From Chitinophaga pinensis (GTDB lineage Bacteria > Bacteroidota > Bacteroidia > Chitinophagales > Chitinophagaceae): 41,890 bases of DNA. This document shows positions 34,802 to 41,890 of this stretch, one piece after another. Each line of letters starts with the position of its first letter. Position 1 is the first letter of the stretch. A model generated the notes under the pieces. The model had not been told where the DNA came from and did no database searches. It saw only the letters and a program-made list of their open reading frames with translations. The translations under genes and the position numbers were made by a program. The DNA is taken from positions 1-41,890 of the forward strand of contig CAMBEI010000019.1 of assembly GCA_945865645.1 (NCBI GenBank). The letters are read 5' to 3'.

Positions 34802-36118
34802 ATGGATATAGACAAAACAACACTTGCTGATCTTTTAATGTTTAAAAGTGGGGAAGAGATTTCTGTTTTTGGTAAATTGGATATGTGCAGTACTTCTCAT
34901 GGTAGCGAACAGTTAAGAATTAATTTTAGCACACCTTTAATGACGCAAGATGAAATTGTTGCGATTCAACAAACACTACAACTCATCATAAAAAAAATAA
35001 ATCAATGGCCATTACAAATAACGAATGGCACGGTGATGGTAGTAGAAAAATTTTTTGATTCCCAAATTAGTCTCATTCCACCTCATCCTTCTGCTTTAGA
35101 AGCGTATAGTTATAAATTATTACATGGCCCCGATTTTGCTTTAGTAAACTATTCTGCTAAACACTGCTTTGATTTTATAAAAGGGTTTCAATATTTATTA
35201 CAATTATTTTCGACTGAAAATTTGCCGAATCCATTAAAAAAAGTTTTATCAGCCATTGAAAGTATAATCAAAAAAAATCAGTTAGCTTTTGTTAAAAAAT
35301 ATAATAATTCTGATGAGTTATCTAACACACAAGTATTAGAATTTGCTCATTTTATCCGTTATGTTTACAAACACAATATGCTCGATCTGGTAGTGTTGTA
35401 TGCGCAAATTGATGCTTGGTATGGCATGGCAAGGGCTGTTGAAAAGCACGGTTTAATTTTTCCTGTATTTGTACAAAATGATGACCCTATAATAGAAGTT
35501 ACTGGCCTGTATCATTTGCTAGTACAGCAGCCTGTGGCATATGATGTTGTGCTTAACAAAAAAACAAATTTTCTATTTTTAACTGGTGCTAACATGGCTG
35601 GTAAAAGCACTTTCATTAAATCGGTGGGCGCTTCTGTTTTTCTAGCACATATTGGTATGGGTGTGCCGGCGCAACAAATGAACTTAACTTTATTTGATGG
35701 CTTGCTTAGTAATATTAATGTGGTTGATAATATTACTAAAGGAGAAAGTTATTTTTATAACGAAGTACAGCGAATTAAAGCCACCATCACTAAAATAAGC
35801 GACGGTAAAAAATGGCTGATATTAATTGACGAATTGTTTAAGGGTACTAATATTCAAGATGCTATGAAATGCAGTACTACTGTAATTGAGGGGCTACTAA
35901 AAATGAAAAAATCGCTATTCATCCTTTCCACACATTTATATGAGATTGGGGCGGAACTAAAAATGTATCCAAACATTGGATTTAAATATTTTGAAACCTC
36001 GGTCATAAACGAGCAACTTTATTTTAGTTATCATTTAAAAGATGGTATTAGTAATGATAGGTTAGGCTATTTAATATTAAAAAGAGAGGGTGTGGTATCC
36101 ATGTTGGAAAAGATGTAA
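34802..36118 (+). CDS. Short MutS-family ATPase lacking the mismatch-recognition domain
   Basis: The 438-residue protein retains the lever/core region and the MutS C-terminal ATPase: Walker A TGANMAGKST (261-270), the GESYFYNE region (about 314-321), Walker B LILIDELFKGTN (about 339-350, with D343 and E344), and the ILSTHLYE H-loop. The N-terminal domain with the Phe-x-Glu mismatch wedge is absent. There is no Smr nuclease domain, so it is neither MutS1 nor MutS2. Such short forms are common in Bacteroidota, and their role is unknown. It lies between pyrC and comM on the same strand. Confidence 0.9.
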   Translation: MDIDKTTLADLLMFKSGEEISVFGKLDMCSTSHGSEQLRINFSTPLMTQDEIVAIQQTLQLIIKKINQWPLQITNGTVMVVEKFFDSQISLIPPHPSALEAYSYKLLHGPDFALVNYSAKHCFDFIKGFQYLLQLFSTENLPNPLKKVLSAIESIIKKNQLAFVKKYNNSDELSNTQVLEFAHFIRYVYKHNMLDLVVLYAQIDAWYGMARAVEKHGLIFPVFVQNDDPIIEVTGLYHLLVQQPVAYDVVLNKKTNFLFLTGANMAGKSTFIKSVGASVFLAHIGMGVPAQQMNLTLFDGLLSNINVVDNITKGESYFYNEVQRIKATITKISDGKKWLILIDELFKGTNIQDAMKCSTTVIEGLLKMKKSLFILSTHLYEIGAELKMYPNIGFKYFETSVINEQLYFSYHLKDGISNDRLGYLILKREGVVSMLEKM

Positions 36119-36163
36119 TTAGATGTCGACAAATTTTTCTAACTTTAAGAAAAATTCGTACCC

Positions 36164-37708
36164 ATGCTCGTTAAAACTTATGGCAGCGCCGTGTATGGCG
36201 TTGAGGCTATTAGCATCACTGTAGAAGTGAGTGTAAATAATCAAGGTAAAAACTATTTTATTGTTGGGTTGCCCGATAATGCGGTTAAAGAAAGTTTACA
36301 AAGAGTGGAGAGCGCTATTAAAAGTAATAAGCTGTATATGCCCCGTACCAAGCTGGTGGTAAATCTAGCTCCAGCAAATATAAAAAAATCGGGTACTGCA
36401 TTCGACTTGCCTATTGCTATTGGTACATTAGGCGCAACTGATCAAATTAAAAATCCAGAAAAATTAGCCGACTATGTAATTATGGGCGAGCTTAGTTTGG
36501 ATGGAGAAATAAGGCCCATCACTGGGGCATTGCCAATTGCAATACAGGCACGTAAAGAAGGGTTTAAGGGATTTATTGTACCCAAACAAAATGCTAGAGA
36601 AGCAGCGATGGTAAATAACTTGAATATATATGCAGTAGAGCATATTAAAGATGTGATTACATTTTTTAATGATGAGAATTCTATTCAACCAACTATAGTA
36701 AATACAAGAGAGGAGTTTGCCCATGCACAAAGTGATTTTGAAATTGATTTTTGTGATGTAAAGGGACAGGAAAACATTAAGCGGGCTCTAGAAATTGCAG
36801 CTGCTGGGGGGCATAATGCTATTTTGATTGGTCCGCCAGGAGCTGGAAAAACCATGCTAGCAAAGCGTTTGCCAACCATATTGCCTCCATTAAGTTTACA
36901 AGAGGCCTTGGAAACAACAAAGATTCATTCTGTTGCAGGGAAATTACCTGCTGATTCAACATTAATTTCTAAGCGACCATTTAGAAGTCCTCACCATACC
37001 ATATCAGCTGTGGCCTTAGTTGGCGGAGGAGGCGTCCCACAGCCAGGAGAAATATCACTGGCACATAATGGTGTTTTATTTTTAGATGAATTGCCTGAGT
37101 TTAAGCGGCAGGTTTTGGAAGTAATGCGCCAGCCGATGGAAGAAAGAAAAGTAACTATATCTCGAGCAAAAGTGGCTCTAGATTTTCCTGCATCTTTTAT
37201 GTTGATAGCCAGTATGAATCCTTGTCCTTGCGGTTTTTTTAATCATCCAGAAAAAGAATGTACCTGCCCGCCAGGGACTGTACAAAAATATTTAAATAAA
37301 ATTTCAGGTCCCTTATTAGACAGAATTGATTTACATGTAGAAGTAACGCCTGTTGCCTTTAGCGAACTCTCCTCGGTGCAGCAATATGAAAAAAGTAGTA
37401 GCATAAGAGCGCGCGTAATAAAAGCAAGGGAAATACAAGAAGCACGGTATAAAAATAGTGAAGGCGTTTATGCCAATGCACAAATGAGTAGCAAGCAATT
37501 AAAAGAGATTTGTATAATAACCACAGCGGGGCAAAATTTATTAAAAGTAGCCATGGAAAAATTAAATTTAAGTGCCCGTGCTTACGATCGCATATTAAAA
37601 GTTAGTCGCACCATTGCAGATTTATCGGCTAGTGCGGATATTAAACCAGAGCATTTGGCCGAAGCCATACAATATCGCAGCTTGGATAGAGAGGGATGGG
37701 GAGCATAA
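36164..37708 (+). CDS. comM: YifB/ComM-type Mg-chelatase-like AAA+ ATPase
   Basis: The 514-residue protein has an N-terminal Lon-protease-like domain (about 1-170, starting VKTYGSAVYGVEA), then a Mg-chelatase AAA+ domain with Walker A GPPGAGKT (223-230), Walker B LFLDELPEF, and MNPCPCGF with a cysteine cluster (PCPCGFFNHPEKECTCPPG). A C-terminal domain (LSARAYDRILKVSRTIADL) follows. ComM is a hexameric helicase that promotes branch migration during natural transformation in other bacteria; the role here is inferred from family. All motifs are intact. A TAACTTTA promoter-like box lies 16 nt before the ATG (36140-36147). Confidence 0.95.
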   Translation: MLVKTYGSAVYGVEAISITVEVSVNNQGKNYFIVGLPDNAVKESLQRVESAIKSNKLYMPRTKLVVNLAPANIKKSGTAFDLPIAIGTLGATDQIKNPEKLADYVIMGELSLDGEIRPITGALPIAIQARKEGFKGFIVPKQNAREAAMVNNLNIYAVEHIKDVITFFNDENSIQPTIVNTREEFAHAQSDFEIDFCDVKGQENIKRALEIAAAGGHNAILIGPPGAGKTMLAKRLPTILPPLSLQEALETTKIHSVAGKLPADSTLISKRPFRSPHHTISAVALVGGGGVPQPGEISLAHNGVLFLDELPEFKRQVLEVMRQPMEERKVTISRAKVALDFPASFMLIASMNPCPCGFFNHPEKECTCPPGTVQKYLNKISGPLLDRIDLHVEVTPVAFSELSSVQQYEKSSSIRARVIKAREIQEARYKNSEGVYANAQMSSKQLKEICIITTAGQNLLKVAMEKLNLSARAYDRILKVSRTIADLSASADIKPEHLAEAIQYRSLDREGWGA

Positions 37709-37835
37709 AAATAATTAGATTATTGAGCACCTGTTTTCACCTACAGACTGCGAACTATTTTCTGCCTTTTCGTCAATTTTTCCGAACTTGCACGATATTT
37801 GATATCTTGAAACTTTCAATATATAAATAAACCTA

Positions 37836-39623
37836 ATGAAAATATTAATTCGCTATCTCAAGCCGTATAAATGGCTGGTAGTGTTAACCTTAACCTTAGC
37901 GGCCATAAATATTGGATTTTCTTTAATTGATCCCATTCTTTTAGGAAAGTTGATTAATCTGGCAAATGACCACCAGAGTAGTGCAAAGCCATATAGTTAC
38001 AATCATTTTTTTAATACTTTTTCTTGGGAACACCCTGGCGTATGGTTTATATTGATATGTTCCATATCTGTAGCTATGGTGAGTCGCATTGCAAAAGCTT
38101 TTCAGGATTATTTTTTAAATTTAATTATTCAAAAATTTGGTGCCAAGGTTTTTACAGATGGTTTGCAACATGCCATGAAACTGCCTTATCAGCAGTTCGA
38201 AGATCAACGCAGCGGTGAAACTCTATCTATTCTTACTAAAGTAAGATCTGATGTAGAAAAATTTATGATAAACTTCATCAATATTTTATTTGGGATAATG
38301 ATTGGCGTTGTTTTTGTTTTTGTTTATGCCGCTGTATATATTCACTGGAGTATTCCTGTGGCTTATCTGTTGGGAATTTTATTTCTCACCTTGATTACAA
38401 ATTATCTGAGTAAAAAAATAAAAAGTATTCAAAAAAATATTGTTAGCGAAACTACAACACTTGCAGGATCTACAACCGAATCACTTCGTAATATTGAGTT
38501 GGTAAAAAGTCTAGGCCTTACCGAACAGGAAGTAATAAGATTAAATAAAAATACATATAAAATATTAGGACTTGAATTAAAGAAAGTTAAAAGAATTCGA
38601 AGTATCAGCTTTGTGCAGGGTACATTGGTTAATACTTTACGTCAAATTATTTTATTTATTTTAATGTATATTATTTTTAAAGACGAAATGAATGCAGGTC
38701 AATTGGTTACCATGCAAATATTTTCATTTTTTGTTTTTGGTCCTTTACAGGAAATTGGCAACATCCTACTTTCTTACAGAGAAGCAGAAGCGTCGTTAAA
38801 TAATTTTCATAAGCTAATGATAAAAATACCAGAACAGGAACCCAACAATCCAAAGCCATTAAATAATATAGAAACATTATCTTTTAATTCGGTTTCGTTT
38901 AAACATCAAACTGCAACTCATAAAGCCATTAATAATATAAGTTTTGATACAAAAGTTGGAGAAACCATTGCTTTTGTTGGGCCATCGGGGTCGGGTAAAT
39001 CTACGCTAATGAAGTTATTAGTGGGGTTATATCGTCCTTTAGAAGGAAAAATTTTATACAATAATTTAGATGAAACGGAAATACGTTTTGATGATCTTCG
39101 AAAGCAGATAGGGTTTGTTACACAGGACACCAATTTGTTTAGCGGCACGATAAGAGAAAATTTGATGTTTGTAAATCCATTGGCAACAGAAGTAGAACTA
39201 AAAGATGTACTTGCAAAGGCAAGTTGTATAGATTTACTGGCAAGGACCGAAAAAGGGTTAGATACCATGATAGGTGAAGGCGGATTAAAATTATCAGGTG
39301 GAGAAAAACAGCGAATTTCAATTGCGCGGGCCTTGTTGCGTAACCCTCACTTGCTAATTTTTGATGAAGCTACTTCGGCTTTAGATTCTTTAACAGAAGA
39401 AGAAATTACAAACACCATTAGAGATCTATCATCTCAAAAAGGGCAGATTACTATTTTAATTGCACATCGCTTAAGCACCATAATGCATGCCGATAAAATT
39501 TATGTATTAGAAAAAGGCGATGTGGTTGAAACAGGCTCACACGAATTTTTACTACAAGAAAAAGGGTTGTACTTTGCCATGTGGCGCCAACAGATAGGGG
39601 AAAGAAAAAGACAAATATTATAA
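37836..39623 (+). CDS. ABC exporter, fused permease and ATPase
   Basis: The 595-residue half-transporter has an N-terminal six-helix ABC membrane domain (about 1-320) and a C-terminal nucleotide-binding domain. That domain has Walker A GPSGSGKST (382-390), signature LSGGE (486-490), Walker B LLIFDE (506-511) and the switch histidine in IAHRLS. It works as a homodimer or heterodimer to export lipids, drugs or peptides; the substrate cannot be told from sequence. It has the MsbA/MDR type of layout, without a peptidase domain. No partner half-transporter lies beside it. A small SemiSWEET gene follows 22 bp downstream. Confidence 0.95.
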   Translation: MKILIRYLKPYKWLVVLTLTLAAINIGFSLIDPILLGKLINLANDHQSSAKPYSYNHFFNTFSWEHPGVWFILICSISVAMVSRIAKAFQDYFLNLIIQKFGAKVFTDGLQHAMKLPYQQFEDQRSGETLSILTKVRSDVEKFMINFINILFGIMIGVVFVFVYAAVYIHWSIPVAYLLGILFLTLITNYLSKKIKSIQKNIVSETTTLAGSTTESLRNIELVKSLGLTEQEVIRLNKNTYKILGLELKKVKRIRSISFVQGTLVNTLRQIILFILMYIIFKDEMNAGQLVTMQIFSFFVFGPLQEIGNILLSYREAEASLNNFHKLMIKIPEQEPNNPKPLNNIETLSFNSVSFKHQTATHKAINNISFDTKVGETIAFVGPSGSGKSTLMKLLVGLYRPLEGKILYNNLDETEIRFDDLRKQIGFVTQDTNLFSGTIRENLMFVNPLATEVELKDVLAKASCIDLLARTEKGLDTMIGEGGLKLSGGEKQRISIARALLRNPHLLIFDEATSALDSLTEEEITNTIRDLSSQKGQITILIAHRLSTIMHADKIYVLEKGDVVETGSHEFLLQEKGLYFAMWRQQIGERKRQIL

Positions 39624-39645
39624 ACAATTATTTAAATTAAATTTT

Positions 39646-39900
39646 ATGGCAGGAATTCAAATTTTGGGGTTAGTAGCAGGTACTATTACTTCTATTACTT
39701 TTTTACCTCAAGTAATACACATTTGGAAAACGAAATCGGCTAAAGACCTTTCTTTGCTGATGTTATTGTTACTTATTCTTGGCGTTATTTTATGGCTAAC
39801 TTATGGATTAATAGTGATGGATGCAGCTATTATTTACACCAATAGTATGGTGCTGACTATGAGCTTAATTTTGCTATTTTTTAAATTAAGATTCAAGTAG
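39646..39900 (+). CDS. SemiSWEET / PQ-loop small membrane transporter
   Basis: The 84-residue protein has three predicted membrane helices and the PQ-loop motif in ITFLPQVIHIWKTKSAKDLS (about 18-37). This is the bacterial SemiSWEET form, which dimerises to transport small sugars in the few cases studied; the substrate here is unknown. There is no signal peptide beyond the first helix. The 22-bp gap after the ABC transporter gene suggests co-transcription, though a functional link is not shown. The next gene begins 51 bp downstream with its own promoter box. Confidence 0.93.
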   Translation: MAGIQILGLVAGTITSITFLPQVIHIWKTKSAKDLSLLMLLLLILGVILWLTYGLIVMDAAIIYTNSMVLTMSLILLFFKLRFK

Positions 39901-39938
39901 GAAGTATCTTTTGCTATAGAAATAACTTTTCTATTCTG

Positions 39939-39946
39939 TACCTTTG
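39939..39946 (+). promoter_or_regulatory. -7 promoter element immediately before the DUF983 gene
   Basis: TACCTTTG, then CACCA, then ATG at 39952. This is the third case in this window of an exact TAnnTTTG box 5-6 nt before the start codon. Confidence 0.5.
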
Positions 39947-39951
39947 CACCA

Positions 39952-40386
39952 ATGAGTAATAAAAAAACTAATCCAAGTTATTTTTGGAGTATTTTAACCA
40001 TGAAATGTCCCCGTTGTAGGCGTGGGACTATGTTTAATGATGCAAATACATTTAAAACCTTAAAGCTTTCTCATATATTTAATATGCCTGTTACTTGCAA
40101 GGTATGTAAGCAAAAATTTGATTTAGAAGATGGTTTTTGGTTTGGCACAGGCTACGTTAGTTATGCTTTGGCAGTTGCTGTTTCGGTAGCAACATTTATA
40201 GCCTGGATAGTTTTAATTGGTATTTCTACAGAGGATAATCGAATATTTTGGTGGCTGGGTAGCAATACCGTAATATTGATTATTTCGCAACCTTGGCTCA
40301 TGCGCATGAGCCGTGTATTGTACATTCGTTTTTTTGTTGGGTATGATAAAAATTATGAAAAAACAAAACCCGTTGAGTTAAATTAA
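39952..40386 (+). CDS. DUF983 family membrane protein
   Basis: The 144-residue protein has two pairs of cysteines near the N-terminus (CPRCRRG and CKVCKQKF), which look like a zinc-ribbon, and then two membrane helices (about 67-90 and 98-118). The family is of unknown function and is found in Proteobacteria and Bacteroidota, sometimes near cytochrome oxidase genes; no such genes are seen here. The start is supported by the TACCTTTG box just upstream. Its stop codon overlaps the end of the DUF2721 gene by 4 bp, tail to tail. Confidence 0.88.
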   Translation: MSNKKTNPSYFWSILTMKCPRCRRGTMFNDANTFKTLKLSHIFNMPVTCKVCKQKFDLEDGFWFGTGYVSYALAVAVSVATFIAWIVLIGISTEDNRIFWWLGSNTVILIISQPWLMRMSRVLYIRFFVGYDKNYEKTKPVELN

Positions 40387-40826
40387 TCATTTATTTTTTT
40401 AAAAATATCGGTAAAGATATTTTCCTTATCTAATTCTTCAATATCGCTAAGTACTAGCTCAATCGCTCTTGTACTTTTATTAATTTCTAATAAAGATAAA
40501 ATGATGGATAGCAGCAAAAAGATAAGGCTAGTTGCAAATATCCAATGTGCCATCCAAATCCATTCACGGAAAAGAGCATACATGCATAATACACAACAAA
40601 GAAAACTTAAAACACCCAATGCTTGCATGTAACGTATTAGATTTAGTCTGCTCCTTATGTTCTTTATCTGACTTAAAATATTTCTTTCTTTTTCGCCACG
40701 ATTGTATTCGACATGCAGTTTACGCACAAGTGATGCTAAGGATAAAAATCGATTGGTGTATGCCAGCATTAATAAAGTAATAGCTGGAAATAATAACGCG
40801 GGGGTGTTTATGTTTATATCTAACAT
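40383..40826 (-). CDS. DUF2721 family membrane protein
   Basis: The 147-residue protein has three predicted membrane helices: one at the N-terminus (LLFPAITLLMLAYTNRF) and two in the second half (LGVLSFLCCVLCMYALF and WIFATSLIFLLLSIILSL). A charged cytoplasmic loop with NRGEKE and RLNLIRYMQ lies between the first and second. The tail is acidic (SDIEELDKE). It matches the uncharacterised DUF2721 family. It converges on the DUF983 gene and is divergent from the PepSY gene at the end of the window. Confidence 0.85.
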   Translation of the reverse strand: MLDININTPALLFPAITLLMLAYTNRFLSLASLVRKLHVEYNRGEKERNILSQIKNIRSRLNLIRYMQALGVLSFLCCVLCMYALFREWIWMAHWIFATSLIFLLLSIILSLLEINKSTRAIELVLSDIEELDKENIFTDIFKKIND

Positions 40827-41400
40827 ATTTTAAAATTACAATATAATTATTTCTAAAAAACACTTTCTTCGGAACAAGTGCAAAATGATGAGTTTTTCTT
40901 ATATGGAAAAGGTCGCCATCGTACTCTTATTACATTTGTATCAGATGGGTTTTTGAGACCAGCAGCATACTTTAATACTTGTGTAGAAATGTCTAATGCA
41001 ATGAAGGCTTCTGTTAGCTGACTGACAGTTTACAATGCTCGGTTGTCTTTTTTACTTTACCTAAAATATAAAAGCCAGCAGTAAACATCATTGAAAAAGA
41101 ACCTTGGCCTAAATTATAAAATTCCATGTTAATATTATTTAGTTCTTTCCACAGTTTTTTTCAAGATTTAATTGCATAAGTAGTGATTCCCCCCTTCAAT
41201 GCCCATTTTTACACTGTATACTTTTTTTACAAAAATTTTATTTTTCTATTAGTATGATTTGGCATTATTAATATCAATTTTTTCAAAAAAACTATTTGTA
41301 TAAAAAGTAAAATAAAAATAATTTCTTAGCTACTTTTCAAAAAGTATAGGTTCTAATATTTATATTGCAAGATACTTGAATAATAGGTTAAATTTAGCTA
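40827..41400. other. 574-bp gap before the PepSY gene
   Basis: No gene is convincing here. Two very small frames exist: GTG at 40878 to TGA at 41021 on the plus strand (47 codons, containing GKGRHRTLITFVSDGF), and ATG at 41127 to TAA at 41014 on the minus strand (37 codons). I recognise neither. A TAAATTTA promoter-like box lies a few bases before the PepSY ATG. Sequence after 41130 is AT-rich, without structure. Confidence 0.5.
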
Positions 41401-41890
41401 ATGAAAAAAAGCATTATTTTTTATATACACTCTATTACTGGCTTGCTATCAGGCGTTTTTATTTTACTGATGTCGTTGTCGGGAGCAGTGCTTATTTTTC
41501 ATGAAGAACTGGATAGCTTTCAATTACCTACTATTTATCCGAAGCAAAATTCTATAACCACCGTTGATAGATGCTATCAATATATATTAACTAAATACCC
41601 CAACGCGCAAATAAGCCATTGTCTTATACCAGAAATAAGCCATAAGCCGGTTTCTTTTTTTATTTATGATTTGTCTTTTAAAAAGGGTCAAGAAAAAATG
41701 GAATTACTTTTGCATCCTCAATCAGCACAGATTATAAAAACAAGAGGAGTGCGTAATGATATTCAAAATAATTTAATGAGTTGGTTATCTACATTTCACA
41801 ATTCATTTCATTTGTATAAAACAGGAGAGTTTTTACTAGGCTTTTTTTCTTTTGTTTTTTTATTGAGTATTATCACTGGGATTATTCATT
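41401..41890 (+). CDS. PepSY-associated membrane protein (partial, runs off the window)
   Basis: An open frame of 163 codons begins with ATG at 41401 and has no stop before the window ends. It opens with a membrane helix carrying HSITGLLSGVFILLMSLSGAVLIFHEELD in two adjoining parts. A periplasmic PepSY-like region (about 45-115) follows, then FHNSFHLYKTGEFLLGFF, which begins a second membrane helix. This is the layout of the PepSY_TM family, often found with TonB-dependent iron uptake or as flavin/heme-linked reductases. The specific role cannot be given without the rest. The sequence is intact so far. Confidence 0.88.
   Translation, partial: MKKSIIFYIHSITGLLSGVFILLMSLSGAVLIFHEELDSFQLPTIYPKQNSITTVDRCYQYILTKYPNAQISHCLIPEISHKPVSFFIYDLSFKKGQEKMELLLHPQSAQIIKTRGVRNDIQNNLMSWLSTFHNSFHLYKTGEFLLGFFSFVFLLSIITGIIH

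Noticed and set aside
1..41890. A defence island, mobile element, CRISPR array or biosynthetic cluster
   Set aside because: Gene content is housekeeping plus a few secretion-related and uncharacterised families. No transposase, integrase, Cas, restriction or toxin genes and no spacer-repeat arrays are visible.

Overview
This 41.9 kb AT-rich window is an ordinary chromosomal segment of a member of the Bacteroidota, most likely a Chitinophagaceae-like organism; the family placement is inference, the phylum is well supported. The evidence is a PorT-type type IX secretion protein, a RemB-like gliding/outer-membrane protein, a type IX C-terminal sorting domain, a SprB-type repeat, -7 promoter elements of the form TAnnTTTG, and starts that mostly lack Shine-Dalgarno sequences. 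I see no rRNA, tRNA, CRISPR array, transposase, integrase or phage gene.

Layout. 1-5.2 kb (+): clpP, clpX, purA, a very acidic small protein, and pabB with a GTG start. 5.3-12.7 kb (-): pheT, a small coiled-coil protein, zapA, rny, rplS, tatA and a MltD-like lytic transglycosylase. A 459-bp divergent gap with a perfect DnaA box precedes dnaB (+). 14.8-17.3 kb: rsmE (+) converges on a TerC-family transporter and pyrD (-). 17.4-22.1 kb (+): a thiolase, then a DUF1800/DUF1501 pair whose second member carries a Tat-like signal and a type IX sorting domain. A convergent lipoprotein with a SprB-type repeat and a CxxCH haem motif follows. 23-29.3 kb (+): a GNAT-like protein, dnaX, pyruvate dehydrogenase E2, a DCC-family protein, a CoA-binding protein and a YkuK-like protein. 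29.4-33.4 kb: ysxC (-), ubiE/menG overlapping porT (+), remB-like (-). 33.4-40.8 kb: pyrC, a short MutS-type ATPase, comM/yifB, an ABC exporter, a SemiSWEET and a DUF983 protein (+), then a DUF2721 protein (-). The window ends inside a PepSY-associated membrane protein (+).

The genes serve proteolysis (ClpXP), replication (DnaB, DnaX), translation and RNA turnover (PheT, L19, RsmE, RNase Y, YsxC), pyrimidine, purine and folate synthesis (PyrC, PyrD, PurA, PabB), central carbon metabolism and menaquinone, and export (TatA, PorT and their likely substrates).

The most interesting signal is inside dnaX. An AGGAGG stretch lies 10 nt before a run of 11 A residues, exactly where the clamp-loader core gives way to the tau-type tail. 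Both alternative frames stop within three codons, and a perfect 9-bp inverted repeat flanks the run. This resembles the frameshift or slippage sites that make the short gamma form of DnaX in other bacteria. A second theme is a TAnnTTTG promoter box placed 5-6 nt before the ATG of pyrD, ubiE and the DUF983 gene, which implies nearly leaderless mRNAs and corrects two start sites.
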